Below, piece by piece: positions 46,958 through 58,388 of a stretch of 64,000 bases of DNA. The first letter of the stretch is position 1, and each line of letters opens with the position of its first letter. The DNA is from Benincasa hispida (lineage: Eukaryota; Streptophyta; Magnoliopsida; Cucurbitales; Cucurbitaceae), in contig NC_052353.1 in the NCBI RefSeq assembly GCF_009727055.1, forward strand, positions 46,250,196 to 46,314,195, in the 5' to 3' direction. The position numbers were made by a program, and so were the translations under genes. A model generated the notes under the pieces. It saw only the letters and a program-made list of their open reading frames with translations, did no database searches and was not told the origin of the DNA.

Positions 46958-49383
46958 AATAAATATTTTCGGGTGGTTCGAAAAATTGTCGGTCTCTAAT
47001 TGGTCCAATCATGACATGTGGGACCCAATTTTGGGTGATGCATGAAGGAAACCCAAAAGAAACTTTTTATTATATATTGTGACCATTAATTTTAGTGAAG
47101 AGAAAAAAAAGCCAAAGAAGAATATGTGGAATCTCAACCAACCCATTCATTTATCCATCAAACAAGGTTTTAAACCTTTTTCCATGTGAAAACAAACAAA
47201 ACTTTGTGCCTTTTTCTTCTTCTTTCGTCTCTCCTTAGTACAATTTTCTTTTGGGTTCAAACATACTATTTTGAAACCAAACATTTTACCTTTTCAACAA
47301 CTTTTGAATTATGGCATGTCGTTACAAGCCAAAGTTTTACGAGCAAGTTTATCACCATACAAAATATGTTATTTTAGAAAAGTCATTTTTATTTAAATTA
47401 TTTTTGTGAAAATTATTTAAAGTACATTTAGAAATGCTTCAAAAGCTATTTTAAGTGGTTGTCAAAATAATTTAATTCTTTTTTCAAAATGACTTATTTT
47501 TAAAATCAAATACTTTAAAAGTTAAACCAAACCCACCTTAAAACCCTTGAACTAATAGTTGTATCAATTTAAATCATGAACTTTTGTAAGTGTATCAATT
47601 TACATACTATTCCAAATTTTGCTCGATCAATATCGTGTAGACTTATAATTTAAGACAATTAAACTCCTAAATTTTTATAAGCCAATCAATTTAGGCCCTT
47701 CATTGTGATAAGTTTTGATAATCATATATGCAATAATTTTCAAAGATGTGTAGACTTCTTCAAATGTCAATTTTACAAGAATTGATGATTCTTAAAGGAA
47801 ATTTTTACTAAGAAAGTATAAATTGATTCATTGATGAGAGTTTAGGGGTTTAATCGATACAATTATAAGCTTTCACGCGAGGTTTTTCTCAAATAAAACG
47901 TAATGGAGGATTGTAAACTGATATACTTAAGAAAACATGTAAGATTTAAGTCGCTTTAAGGGTATAAATCAATATCTTCTCTAAATTATTTGACTGATCA
48001 TTTTTTTCCCTGGATGTGATGTTCTAACAATAAAACAAAGATGGCATTCATTAATGTTATTTGATTGAGCGATGTGACACAAACTTATATACATGTTCCT
48101 ATCTAAAACATTGATTGAATGTTTCATTTTTCCTTTATAATTTTAATTAATAGATCATATCAAATTAGATTTCTCGAAGAATGATTGATATTTTGTATTT
48201 ATTAGACACACATGATAAGTTTTGAAAATTTGCTTCCAAGTTCACATGTAATAATAATAATAAAAGTTCATGAGATCACTTGACATTCAAGTCTTTTATA
48301 AACTAAAATAAATCCACGAAAATAACAAAGAAAACCCATGTTTGCATGGGGTTGATTTTCACACACTCAAATAACTTAAAAGATAATCTTGGATAATTAA
48401 TTAGGGTTTAAGTTAAAGCAATCGATTAATTAATGAAAAAGACCCATTTTCTAACTCGTGAAAAAGAATATCTCTCACTGACCCACCATTTTTTTTCCTA
48501 ATTGGATAATTAAGATTTTTTTTTAAAAAAAAAAAAAGAAAAAATAAAAATATAGCTATTAAAACTTTTGAGTGGTGGTGGTTGGTCAAGAGAGAAAGTC
48601 TTCTTGTTCGAGGAATAATCTAAAACAAGCACAAAGAGAGAGGAAAATAAACAATAATAATGGATTATATATAATAATGGTAATTAGTTTGAGAGCTGAG
48701 AATTACATAGAGATTTTAGTGATTATTATGCTTAAATTACATCTCAATTATGGTAATTAAGAAGCATGGACAAAGGAAACAAACACAACCCTTTTTTTTC
48801 AGATGAATACACACCATTTTCTTTGTCTGAATAATATTTCCCCAATTGCCTTTCGCTTCCCTACAAAATCATCAATTGGGTTTCAAAAAGACAAAAAGAA
48901 AAACCCCATAATTTGAATTTTTTGTGCTTCATCCAACCGCTAAAATTATTACATAATATGCTTTTAATAATTCAAAATCAATTTTAATGAAAGAAAATTA
49001 CATTTAAAAGTGTAAAGCTAAATATTCAATTAATTTTAAGTGATTAAAGATGAAGCAGTGATTAAGTACAACTTAGACTACATCTAACTACAATGCTCCC
49101 TTCCTTTTTACCACACAAATAAAAAAAATATTTTAAAAGAATATTTTTTAATAAAATCAAATCGCCATGTGATTATATTTCATTGGGTGTAGCTTGGAAT
49201 GTATAGAGGATGGGTGCTTCTCAAGTGCACTTAAATTTTTTTCTTTGAAGACGTACTTCCAGGCATTTTTTTAGTGCTACAAAAATGATTTTAACTATTT
49301 GAAAGTCACTTTCAAACCAGTATTAAGACTATGAGTCTACTTTCTTGACGATAAGATAAAAGAGAAGAAAGAAGAAAGCATAC

Positions 49384-49889
49384 CGTCAAATTAGTGATCA
49401 CATCAAACCTCGGATTTTCATGGGATGTTTTGACTTTCAAATCAGCAACCTAAAAGAGAGATATTTTCAATATTTTCAAAATAAAAGTTAAAAAAAAGGG
49501 GTAAAAAGGAAAAGTAAAAATAATGTGCTAACTTTTGGACTATGAATAGGAGAAGTAGCCGTATCTTGTAAGGAATCATCTTCAAAAATCTTCTGAGTTC
49601 TTGTTTTCTTGAAAGTTAGTTTGTTTGGAACATCAAAAATCATTTTCCCAATATGATTGGTTTTGTTAATATCATAATTGGGATTTGAAATATTATGATC
49701 CCAATTTGAACAACTACCAATACTTGAACACAAATAACTGCTTTCCGACGAGAAATAATCCTCCAAGTAATCAGTCCAACCGCTCTCTTCTTGCTCTTCG
49801 GCTCCGGCGGCGGCGGCGGCGGAGGAGGAGGTGGAGGAATTTTCCGGCGGGGAATCAGAGCCTTCAGCGGTGGCGTTGTTCTTCTCCAT
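49384..49889 (-). CDS. VUP-like (vascular-related unknown protein family) protein, 3' end not found
   Basis: Exon 1 is 49889-49533 (119 codons, ATG at 49889) with donor GT at 49532. Exon 2 is 49449-49384 with acceptor TTTTAG before it and donor GTATGC after it; reading frame is kept across the join. The N-terminus is acidic and low-complexity, with an alanine run encoded by a GCC/GCG repeat, then EESGWTDYLEDYF, a later basic KKTRTQKIF and DTATSPIHSPK. From memory, the plant VUP family has an E(S/E)SGWxxYxEDF segment, a basic patch and a DTASSP motif in this order; its biochemical role is not settled and it is linked to vascular development. The usual C-terminal exon was not identified to the left. 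Alternatives are a SOB FIVE-like (SOFL) protein or a truncated copy. Confidence 0.6.
49805..49848. repeat. GGC/GGA trinucleotide run in the VUP-like exon
   Basis: It encodes the alanine-rich and serine/glutamate-rich stretch on the minus strand. It is the only strongly GC-rich spot in this region and is probably length-variable. Confidence 0.75.
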
Positions 49890-50079
49890 GAAAATAATAG
49901 AGGGAGGGGGGAGAGAGATGAGAGTTTGGGAGAGGGGGTTTTAAGAAAGGGAGAAGTTGATAATTTAAAAATATATAAAATTTATTATTATTATTGTTAT
50001 TATTTATTAGAAATAATTATTGGGGTGGTGAAAATGGAGGAAAAAGGTCGCCCATGATGTTGAATCGGTGATGTGGGCC

Positions 50080-51597
50080 AGTTAGGAAGTTAAAACCAAA
50101 CTGTTCCAACAGAAAAGAGAGAGAGAAAAAATTTATAAATCGAATTTAGTTCCAAGAATTTCATAATTATTTTTAGGTGTTTAGGTAGCACTTTTGTTTT
50201 TAGTTTTATATTTGTTGAAATTTCTATTTGTTTCTTCTCAATTTTTTAAAATTATAACGTTCAGGTTTTTTTTAAAAAAAAAATTGAATGTCTGCCTAAA
50301 TTCTAAAAATAAAAACAAAATTTTAAAATCTACTTTTTAAAAAAATTTAACTTGATTTTAATAATAAAAACATAGAAATTTAAAATGAAAATAATATTTA
50401 TAAACTTAACTATAAAAATGAAAGGATTATGAAACCGTTTCTTTCGTCTTCAATTTTCAATATGTTTATTTAATATATGAGTTTAAAAATAGAGTAATCT
50501 CTCAGTCTTTAGTTATTTATCACCTAAAACTTTTTTCTCAATACTTCAAATTTACTTATACGATCTGAGTATGTCAACTTTAAAAGGTTAGAACATCTAT
50601 TTGCTTAACTTGTTAAATCAAAATAAATAGAGGACTAAAATAGTTATTTTTGAACCGTTGAAAGACTAAATAAGACTTTTGAAAAGTTTAAAGACTAAAT
50701 TAAAAAACAAAAAATCTAGGGACCGTTTGGGGCACCAACTAAAAGTTGGTGGAGTAGGTTATTATAGCCTACCTTATTTTTGGGACACCAAATATAATAT
50801 GGATGTGTACAACTATTATAACCTACAATTAAATATATTAAATATTATTTCAAAATTTTTTTCTGCAGTATTTATATTTGTTTAGTGATAGAGAGAGAGA
50901 ACGTGCAAGAGACAGAAATGATAGGGCGAAGGGGTTGACCTTTGTGGTTTTAGATGAGATATTATATTGTTTGTAACAAAACTCCGACATTATTTATTCT
51001 TATAAAAAAAAAAAAAGGAAAAAAGAAAAAAGAAAAAAGAAAGAACTCCGACATTATTTTCCACGGGACAATTCGATTCCTTGACCGAATAGGAATCCGA
51101 GAAAACAAACATTGACTACTTTCCCACTAATTCTGCCGACGAGCTTTTTCTGGGCTTTCGATTTTCAGCCCACTTATTGGGCCGCTAAAATGGGCTGTGG
51201 ACTTAAACGACGTGTCGTTATGTTGTAGCTTGTAGAAGCTCGACGGAACGACAACCACACTAGAACGGTATATAATATAAGTTGCAATAATTATTTAGAG
51301 CATTCCTAGGAAGTTATTGGAAACAAGTTTAGAATTTAGTGAGATTTGAAATTAGAGATTTAGAGTTTGCATTTAGAATTTAGAAGTAAAAATAGACATT
51401 TATTTAAGTCTAAGCTTCATTGGGATGAAATTAAAATTTGTATGATAAAAAGGAAATACTTTTTTTAAATTTAGAAATAAAAATTTATTTTTTTTATGGT
51501 TATTTATGAGTGATCAAAGGTAGTATTCCCACTATCTTTGTAACAATATCATACAAAACTAATCTTTTCTTTTTTATTGAAATGTATTGTAATTAAA
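50080..51597. other. Upstream region of the VUP-like gene, no other gene seen
   Basis: AT-rich. A piece at about 50716-50850 starts GGGACCGTTTGGGGCACC, which resembles the terminal repeat of common plant MITEs, but the opposite terminal repeat was not found. A GAAAAAA-type low-complexity tract lies at 51004-51045. Confidence 0.45.
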
Positions 51598-51672
51598 TTG
51601 TGGGATGGGAAAATCAAACCTTAAACCTCGAGACCGATAGTACAAGTGAGCTACGCTCTTATTGGTAAATTC
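51598..51672 (-). mobile_element. tRNA-derived SINE-like fragment
   Basis: On the minus strand, AGAGCGTAGCTCACTTG (51660-51643) resembles a pol III A box and GGTTTGATTTTCCC (51620-51607) resembles a B box, spaced about as in a tRNA. The sequence does not fold as a good tRNA and no anticodon arm is evident, so a SINE head is more likely than a tRNA gene. Confidence 0.5.
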
Positions 51673-51873
51673 TTCCATAAGCTAAAACAACAATCAAGAT
51701 CCATGTGAAAGTACTTTCGCCTTTTGTTTTAAAATTTATGATTCTTTTATCTCAATTTATTACTATAGTTTTCATTTGTAACTAATTAATTTGATTCTTA
51801 GTTAAATTCTAAATTTTAAAAGAAAAACTCTTTTTTTTTTCAATTTTATTTTTTATTTGTTTTTTTATAAACA

Positions 51874-52514
51874 GCCACAAATTGGGGTATTCATGATAGT
51901 GTTGAGTTAGGTTGAAAGACTTTTTAGACTCATCCCAATTATTTGGGTTGTAAACTTTTTCAACCCAAATAACCCTTATTAAAAGATGAATCCAACCCAA
52001 CCATGAAATATTTGGGTTGGGTTGGTTCGGGTTAATCTGGTCATATATTTAAATTTTTTCTAAAAAGAGGCAAACATAAATATGTAAAAATCTAATTTAA
52101 TTATTTTCATATATTGAATTAAGATTAACAACTCACTCTCAATTTATATAGTGAAAATTTTCTTTCTAAAATGCAAAAAAAAAACTACTTTTAAGAGTTG
52201 ATGAAGAATAAATTATTAAAAAAATATTGGAATTAAATAAAAATAAAATCAATATATATATAAATAAATGTGTTATAATTAATAATATATATATATATAT
52301 ATATATATTAAAGTTAATAATAAATTCGGGTTGGTTCTAGTTTGTTTGGGTTATATTAGGTGAACCTATGAACCAATCTAACCCACAAAATTTTCATTTA
52401 TTTGAACTTAACCCAACCCAAATCAGTTGATAACCCCACTCAAACAGCACGAATTGAGTTAGGTTGATCGATTTTTTCGGATCATCATATTTTTTGAACA
52501 CCTCTAGCCACAAA
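51874..52514. mobile_element. hAT MITE with perfect 8-base target duplication GCCACAAA
   Basis: GCCACAAA at 51874-51881 and 52507-52514 flank 625 bases (51882-52506). The ends are TTGGGGTATTCA and TGAACACCTCTA, inverted with about three mismatches in twelve. Subterminal GGGTTGGGTT and AACCCAACCC repeats occupy both ends; the interior is AT-rich with an AT microsatellite at 52282-52308. No coding. It is similar in design to 41364-41964 but different in sequence. Confidence 0.9.
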
Positions 52515-53156
52515 TTTTGTAAAAACCAAAATAAATAAATTTAAACTCAAAAACAAAAAACTAAATGGTAATCAAAGTTTAGATTTTGTTTTTATTTATT
52601 TATAATAAAAAAATGTACGAAGCAAATTTAAAGTCATAGACATACAGTTTAAAAGGCTGTTTAGTTCAAGATAATTTCATATATATGTCTTGAAATAATA
52701 GATGTTTAACAATAGGATGGTTGGAAATCAAAGATTGTCATACTTTTGGTTGTTGTTATAATATCTCTAAATTCAAGAAAATTTAATTTGTTATCTAAAA
52801 CAAATTAAATTTGGACGGTTTCTTGAGACTGTTCAGACTGATTTGATTGATTATTCTAGACTGTTTGGACTGATAATTTATGACTGATTGAACTGCATGA
52901 CTTAATGGCATTGACTAACTGGATTGGACTCTTTTGTCTATCAGATTCTACCGTTGATTGAGTGTATATAAAAAATCTTACCCCTAAGATGAATGACTGT
53001 AAAATATAACACAGGAGTTATATGAAAGTCGATGCATGTTAAGTTATAGAGTTCCTGTTAGTTCTTCTTATCTGGGCAGGTGTACACATATGACTAATTC
53101 ACATTCCTTCGGGTTCATGTCTATGACTGATTCATGTTCCTCCAGGTTCATGTCTA
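52515..53156. other. Non-coding, no gene seen
   Basis: Contains two adjacent copies of about 33 bases at 53092-53157 (GACT(A/G)ATTCA...TTCATGTCTAT). No conserved coding is seen. Confidence 0.45.
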
Positions 53157-54168
53157 TGTTGGATTCAAGAAGCAAGTAGCAGAAGCAAAACAGGATCATT
53201 AAGCATTCTAATTCATTAATTTTGGCTTCAAACTAAGCATGCTCATAAAATAAAAACAAAGTTTCAACACTAACCTTTGAAGTACATTTGATTCACGATC
53301 TTCAGCTGCAATCTCCTTGATTTCTGCTCGTGAACCACCACAAGACCTTCCCTACTATCCTCTTGGTGCCTTGGATTTAGTTGTGGGACTCAAAATAAGC
53401 TTGGATTAAGGGAAAGGAGAGAAGGTTTCTAGTTTTGACAATATGAAGAACGGTTCTTCAATCACTCTTTCTCAACAAATTGCAACTGATTGCATGCCTC
53501 ATTTCCACTCAGATTTCAAGTTTATATTGCATGATCATCATGCAAACTTATTTGCTGCATGAGATCCAACACCAACTAGCAATTTGAGGTGGATTTGGAA
53601 GTGCAAATATGACTAAGAAACTTGTTTCCTTAGCAGGAAAATCCCACATTTTCCATTTCCAATTTTCTTCTTTTATTTTGATTTCCAAAACAAAAATAAA
53701 CATATTAATCAAAAATCGAAATTAATTTTACAAAATTAAATAAATCAATAATTAATTTTCTAATAAAATTAATAAATTAATCAAACAATTTTATTAATTT
53801 TATTAATTTAATATCAAATATTAAATTAATTCGTCACAAAGTCCATTACCATGAATCTTTATTCATTAATTTAATATTTTAATCATATTTAAATATCAAA
53901 CATTTTTCCAATTTTGTTTAATTCTAAAATTAAACATGTAATTATATCACATATAATTACTAATTCCCTTAATTCTAATTTGAACGTTTCAAATCAACTT
54001 ATCACGCTACTCTAAGGTTAATCCATTTGTGAGCTAGTAGGGTACCTAGTGGACGTACAAATCATAGGCTCCAACGATCCGAGATTAATCGACTAAACTC
54101 TTTATACCGAATTAACCACCATTTGTTAATTACTAGGTCACTCCACTAAAGCACGTAGTGTTAGGGTT
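53157..54168 (-). mobile_element. Copia LTR fragment, minus orientation
   Basis: It starts TGTTGGATTCAAGAAG. The LTR landmarks (gagctagtagggtacctagtgg; gctccaacgatccgag; cactccactaaagc) are in the same order and sense as at 24880-25000. A splice donor-like CAAAG/GTTAGT (minus) lies at 53275/53274. It is cut at 54168 by an oppositely oriented LTR. Confidence 0.65.
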
Positions 54169-54170
54169 GA

Positions 54171-54523
54171 TGCCCTAAACTTTCATTGGGTCCAGTAGTT
54201 TGTAAACATTGTGTTGAACAAACGCTTGTGATGTAATAATATATGATATTTTTCTTCACTATTGTCTATGGAACATTGGATGTTTTATATGCTTTACCAC
54301 AAACCAATAAACTAAGATTTCTGGTTTTCGTTGTAACTTAAGCATGTATGTGGAGACATACAGGTGAATCATGTCCTAAGTGATAACCAAAATGGTCTGT
54401 AGTATATAGATATAGGAAGGAAACCTTATCCTGGTAATGTTAGGGAGTGGCCCATTTTGTAGAATAGTTACAAGTGTTGTGACTTGCTACAGATAGTCTG
54501 ATCTTGATCATTCATGTGGAGAC
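54171..54523 (+). mobile_element. Copia LTR fragment (5' portion), plus orientation
   Basis: It starts TGTTAGGGTTGATGCCC and runs like 42386-42740. It is interrupted at 54524 by TGAAGGAACTCTTAAAC, the start of another LTR. Confidence 0.75.
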
Positions 54524-56515
54524 TGAAGGAACTCTTAAACAAGAGAATCTATGAGCGGAAGCGGATCTTTCCGATTTCATTGTGATAGAATTACCGCACA
54601 TACATTCGAACAAACAGATATGCATTGTAACACTAATTATAGGCATGCTTTAACAAATAAAGTACAAAAGACCGAGTAAACATACCAGTTGAAGACTATT
54701 TTCACTCGAACTCAGTCCAGCGGAAACAAACTCCTCTTCACTCGAACTCAGAAGCCAATTGTTGTACTAAAGAACTCGTCATTATGCAAATATAAACAAA
54801 ATTTATTAGAGAATTTCTTTTAAATCCATTCATGTTTTAGCAAAGCAATAATGTACCTAAAATTCTCATTATTTTTGCAACGATACTATAGCAAGACATT
54901 CTTGACTAAATACTATCCCCAGAATAACCCATATTCCGATAGTCATTTACCTTACTATTTTTTGTCAGAACTTATTAACACTTTAGTAATTCCGTAAGTG
55001 TAAATCCTCCATTTCTTAGACCTCAGAGGTCGGCCCCAATGATGCTACCAAATTAGAAAGTCAAAGTTGAAAATGACCTAAGAATTCCTATCCTTTTCTG
55101 GAGTTTGAGTTGTTCCAAATCCTATATTACAACCCTTCAAGGGGATAACCGTTGTTAAATGACTAGCAAGGCCGACTTAAAGACGACAAGCAGGCGCAAC
55201 ATAGGAATCTCATGGTCCAAATAAACAAAAGAGACTGCAGAACATGTTGACATATATCCTTCACCCACTTACTATGTACTACTTCCCCCATTCACCTTGA
55301 CATTGATCCATACAAACACTTTTCGAATGGAGGTCACTCCAAGGGTGACACGAAGCGTCATATGGATCTCACGGTGTGAACTTTCTAGGGACGTGAGAAT
55401 TGAAATCAGTATATCGTATATTTGATTTTACATTAAACAACTTCCTCTCATTCACCTTAATATTGACTTATGCAAACACTTTTCGAATGGAGGTCACTCC
55501 CAGGGTGACACGTAGTGTCATATGAATCTCACGGTGTGAAACTCTTAGGACGTGAGAATGAAAATCAAAATATCACTTTTGATTTTGCTGTGAATAACTT
55601 CCCCTATTCACCATAATTTCGATTCATGTACTCATTTTTCAAATGGAGGTCACTCCCAGGGTGACACGAAGCGAAACATGGATCGAGATTATGAACTCTT
55701 AGGGACGCGAGAGCTAAAAATTACATATCGCATATGTTATTAATCTCTCACTAAAGCATTCTAAATTCCCACTGAAGTGTTTTAATAACATATCTTATAT
55801 GCTATTAAACTCTCACTGAAATATCCTAACATTTTTTTGGGTATAACTTTACTCAAGTTTGTTCCGACTAATTGGACATCCTAAGTCTAGGTTTTTATCC
55901 AAGTATAACGTTTATATTTGGATTTAACCTACGATGTCTAGATGATAAACCAATTTTAAAACCTCACACCACTCACGTATTGCTCATAAAACTGGTTAAC
56001 AACGCTCAATTATTCGGCCATAATCCCTAGGTAGGAGGTGTTCCATAGACTGTCAACTTAATACCCCCAGCTTTAGACAAGATTATATACCGATTGAGTT
56101 TATAACTATATTTTACAAGATGTCGACCTATTTTAACTAATAAAATAGATAATTAACTTACATGAGCATGCACTTATCTTTGTTATGAATTTTAGATGTC
56201 TAACCCAATTTTATAACGACTTACAAAATTTTGGACATGCTAAGTATCCACAACATACATCAAAAGCATTCAACATTTAATATAACATTTATATTAAAAT
56301 GTGTGAAACCCTAATCATGCATACTATATATTATAACACTTTATAACATACTTTCAATGCATGTGACATGCTTTCTATGGTGAGATTTTAAATCTACATG
56401 GCATACTTTATGCACATACAAGAATTATTTAGTTATAACATACATCACATTGTATAAATAATTAAACACAAACTGATATAGTTTTTGTTTTGACATTTTT
56501 AAGCAAACAAAGGCC
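54524..56515 (-). mobile_element. Copia remnant: LTR start joined to leader, minus orientation
   Basis: 54524 to about 54780 matches the starts of the element 2 LTRs (CTCTTA.ACAAGAG, GCGGAAGCGGATC) and has the same donor-like ACTG/GTATG (minus) at 54686/54685. From about 54790 it matches the gag-proximal leader of element 2 (30170 onward; shared TCGGCCCC block). No gag-pol, primer site or second LTR remains, so a large internal deletion joined LTR to leader. Confidence 0.65.
55281..55756. repeat. Leader tandem repeat, period about 158, three copies
   Basis: Units start near 55281, 55440 and 55598. Each has a TTCCCC(C/T)ATTCACC block, TTTCGAATGGAGGTCACTCC (AAATGGAGG in unit 3), GGGTGACACG and GACGTGAGA/GACGCGAGA. 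Homologous units, two copies, are at 30353-30620. Confidence 0.85.
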
Positions 56516-56890
56516 TAAATATTAAAAAAAAAGCAGCAAAAACCGGCCTAAACTTTCATGCTCTTGTCCCCTACGTTTTGTTCTTTTGGAGTTTGGAAAA
56601 ACTCTTTTTGTTGCCACTAGTTTTTGGGCATAGCCAAAGGAAGAAGAAACAATTTTGCTCATAGTTGACGTTACCATTTTTTGAGGCAAAATACACGGAA
56701 TGGAGATTGTCATTACCAAACATGAAATATTGGGAAGAGAACTAGAAAAGAAGAAAATGAAATATTAAAAAGAGTATGAAAAACCAAGTCAAGTAATATT
56801 TTGACCAATTTTTAGGTCAATTTATCAAATTATACAAAATAGTAATATTTTTTAGGGTAATTATTTTAAATGAAAAAAATATTAAAAATA

Positions 56891-57036
56891 TTTTCAAATA
56901 TAACAAAATATTATTGTTTATCCATAATAAACAGTGATAGACAATAATAGATATATATCAGAGTCAGTGATAGATAACAAATATCTATTACTATCTATCG
57001 CTGATACACAGTGATATTTTGTTATATTTGTAAATA
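56891..57036. mobile_element. Palindromic MITE
   Basis: The outer arms TTTCAAATATAACAAAATAT and the reverse of GATATTTTGTTATATTTG form an inverted repeat of about 25 bases. The inner part repeats CAGTGATAG / CTATCGCTGATA palindromes. No coding; it would fold into a long hairpin. Confidence 0.7.
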
Positions 57037-57275
57037 AGTTAGTTCATTTTTCTATATTTGAAAACAACCTATTATTTATGTTAAAAGATTATAAACATAA
57101 AAATAGTAGATCATTTGATGATGATGATGATTGATGGATATATGTATATCTCATGATTCAAGATATGATAATCAAAGTTGACAATCGCATTTTTTAGATT
57201 GTGTTATAATTTTAGGACATCACTTAGTGTATGCAAACTAGGTAACTTAGAATGACGAAATAAGCTTTACTAGTG

Positions 57276-57640
57276 GGTATGTGTTCTTATTGGGTAGAGG
57301 AGCTACTTCATGGAAGTGTGAAGAATTTATTGCTCTAGAATTAGGAGGGCATCAGTTTGAGTGGCTTAGAAGCCTACTGGGAGATGTGCCATTGTGGAGG
57401 GCATCAGTACCAGTCTCTTTGCACTGTGATTCATAGGTTTCCATATTAAGTACCAAGAATAGTGTGTATAATGACAAAACACCTTAGAAATGGAGTTGTG
57501 GAGCAATTGTTGAAAAAAGAAATTATCTTCTCGAAGTTTGTGAGTTCGAGGAGGAACTCGGCAAATCCTCTAACCAAAGGCCTAACAAGAAGAGTAATTC
57601 TAGATTTTTCAATAAGTATGGGACTCAAACCCTTATACTG
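57276..57640 (+). pseudogene. Copia RNase H remnant
   Basis: Broken frames read GYVFLLGRGATSWK, EFIALELGGHQFEWLRSLLGDVPLW and HCDS, then after a stop and frameshift IIFSKFVSSRRNSANPLTKGLTRRVILD and MGLKP. These are the RNase H domain and C-terminus of a TNT1/Retrofit-like Copia polyprotein. Part of the domain is deleted between SWK and CEEF. The rest of the element is absent. Confidence 0.8.
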
Positions 57641-57641
57641 G

Positions 57642-57835
57642 TCCATAGCCCTTTGTCTGGGTGGTCTATTGCGACAAACTTGATGGTGCATAGCCTTTTA
57701 TTTAGGTGGTCCTAGTACGGACTTGATGGATAGAACTAAAACTTTAAATTACATAGCCCTTTCTCTGGATAGTGTTGATATGATCTTGATGGATAGTTGT
57801 AAAATCTTCATAGCTCAGTTTTTAGTAGTTTGTAT
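57642..57835. repeat. Imperfect repeats after the RNase H remnant
   Basis: A CATAGCCCTTT(G/C)TCTGG...ACTTGATGGATAG theme recurs three times (about 57647, 57687 and 57760) in what would be the 3' untranslated part of the element. Confidence 0.55.
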
Positions 57836-58230
57836 TTGACAGACTTGACAAAATTGGTCTTGGTATGGACTAGATGTGAAGTCTTCATAGCTCAATTTTT
57901 CAATGGTCTATTTCGATAAACTTGATGAAGCAATTAACGTGAGTGAAGGTATGATCGTTTTCTAAGAAAAAGTTGAAAGGTCTATTTCTAGAGCTTTCAC
58001 GTTAACCCAAGGTTCTATATGCATAGCCTTAAATAGCATGTTTTTGTCGTGGAAACAATGGAAATTTAAAGAGTGCAACGTGTTGTTGGGGGTCTCAACC
58101 ATAGTTATTGAAAGTTCAAAAAGTAACTCACCCTTTCTAACAAAGTTGTTGCCCTATTTCACTATGCATCAATTCATATCGTCAAGATATTGATGTTTAA
58201 GTTTGATCTCTTAACTTTACTTAGAAAATA

Positions 58231-58388
58231 GGTTTTATAAAATGTTTTTTTTTTTTTTTTGTTTGCTATATCAATCATTCGTGAAGGATTGTTGGGAATG
58301 ACTAAACAGGTTTTATAAAATGTTTTTTTTTTTTATTCTATTTGCTATACGAGTCATTCATGAGGGATTGTTGGGAATTACTAACATA
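58231..58388. repeat. Tandem duplication, period 78, two copies
   Basis: GGTTTTATAAAATG plus a T run, then GTTTGCTATA-like and GGATTGTTGGGAATGACTAA-like sequence, occurs at 58231 and again at 58309 with a few differences. Confidence 0.85.

Larger units (their letters stand above)
43481..49383. other. Non-coding, AT-rich, no gene seen
   Basis: About 5.9 kb without a supportable gene. Notable contents are a minisatellite-like stretch (44005-44155), poly-A/T runs, an AT microsatellite at 46936-46957 and a 63-residue frame at 47186-47377 with no recognisable features. It is probably intergenic sequence downstream of the VUP-like gene. Confidence 0.5.

Noticed and set aside
47186..47377. Small secreted-looking protein (63 residues)
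   Set aside because: Hydrophobic start only; no cysteine pattern, no splice or homology support, in AT-rich DNA where such frames arise by chance.
51598..51672. Possible tRNA gene
   Set aside because: A- and B-box-like sequences exist but no proper cloverleaf or anticodon loop could be traced; called SINE-like instead.
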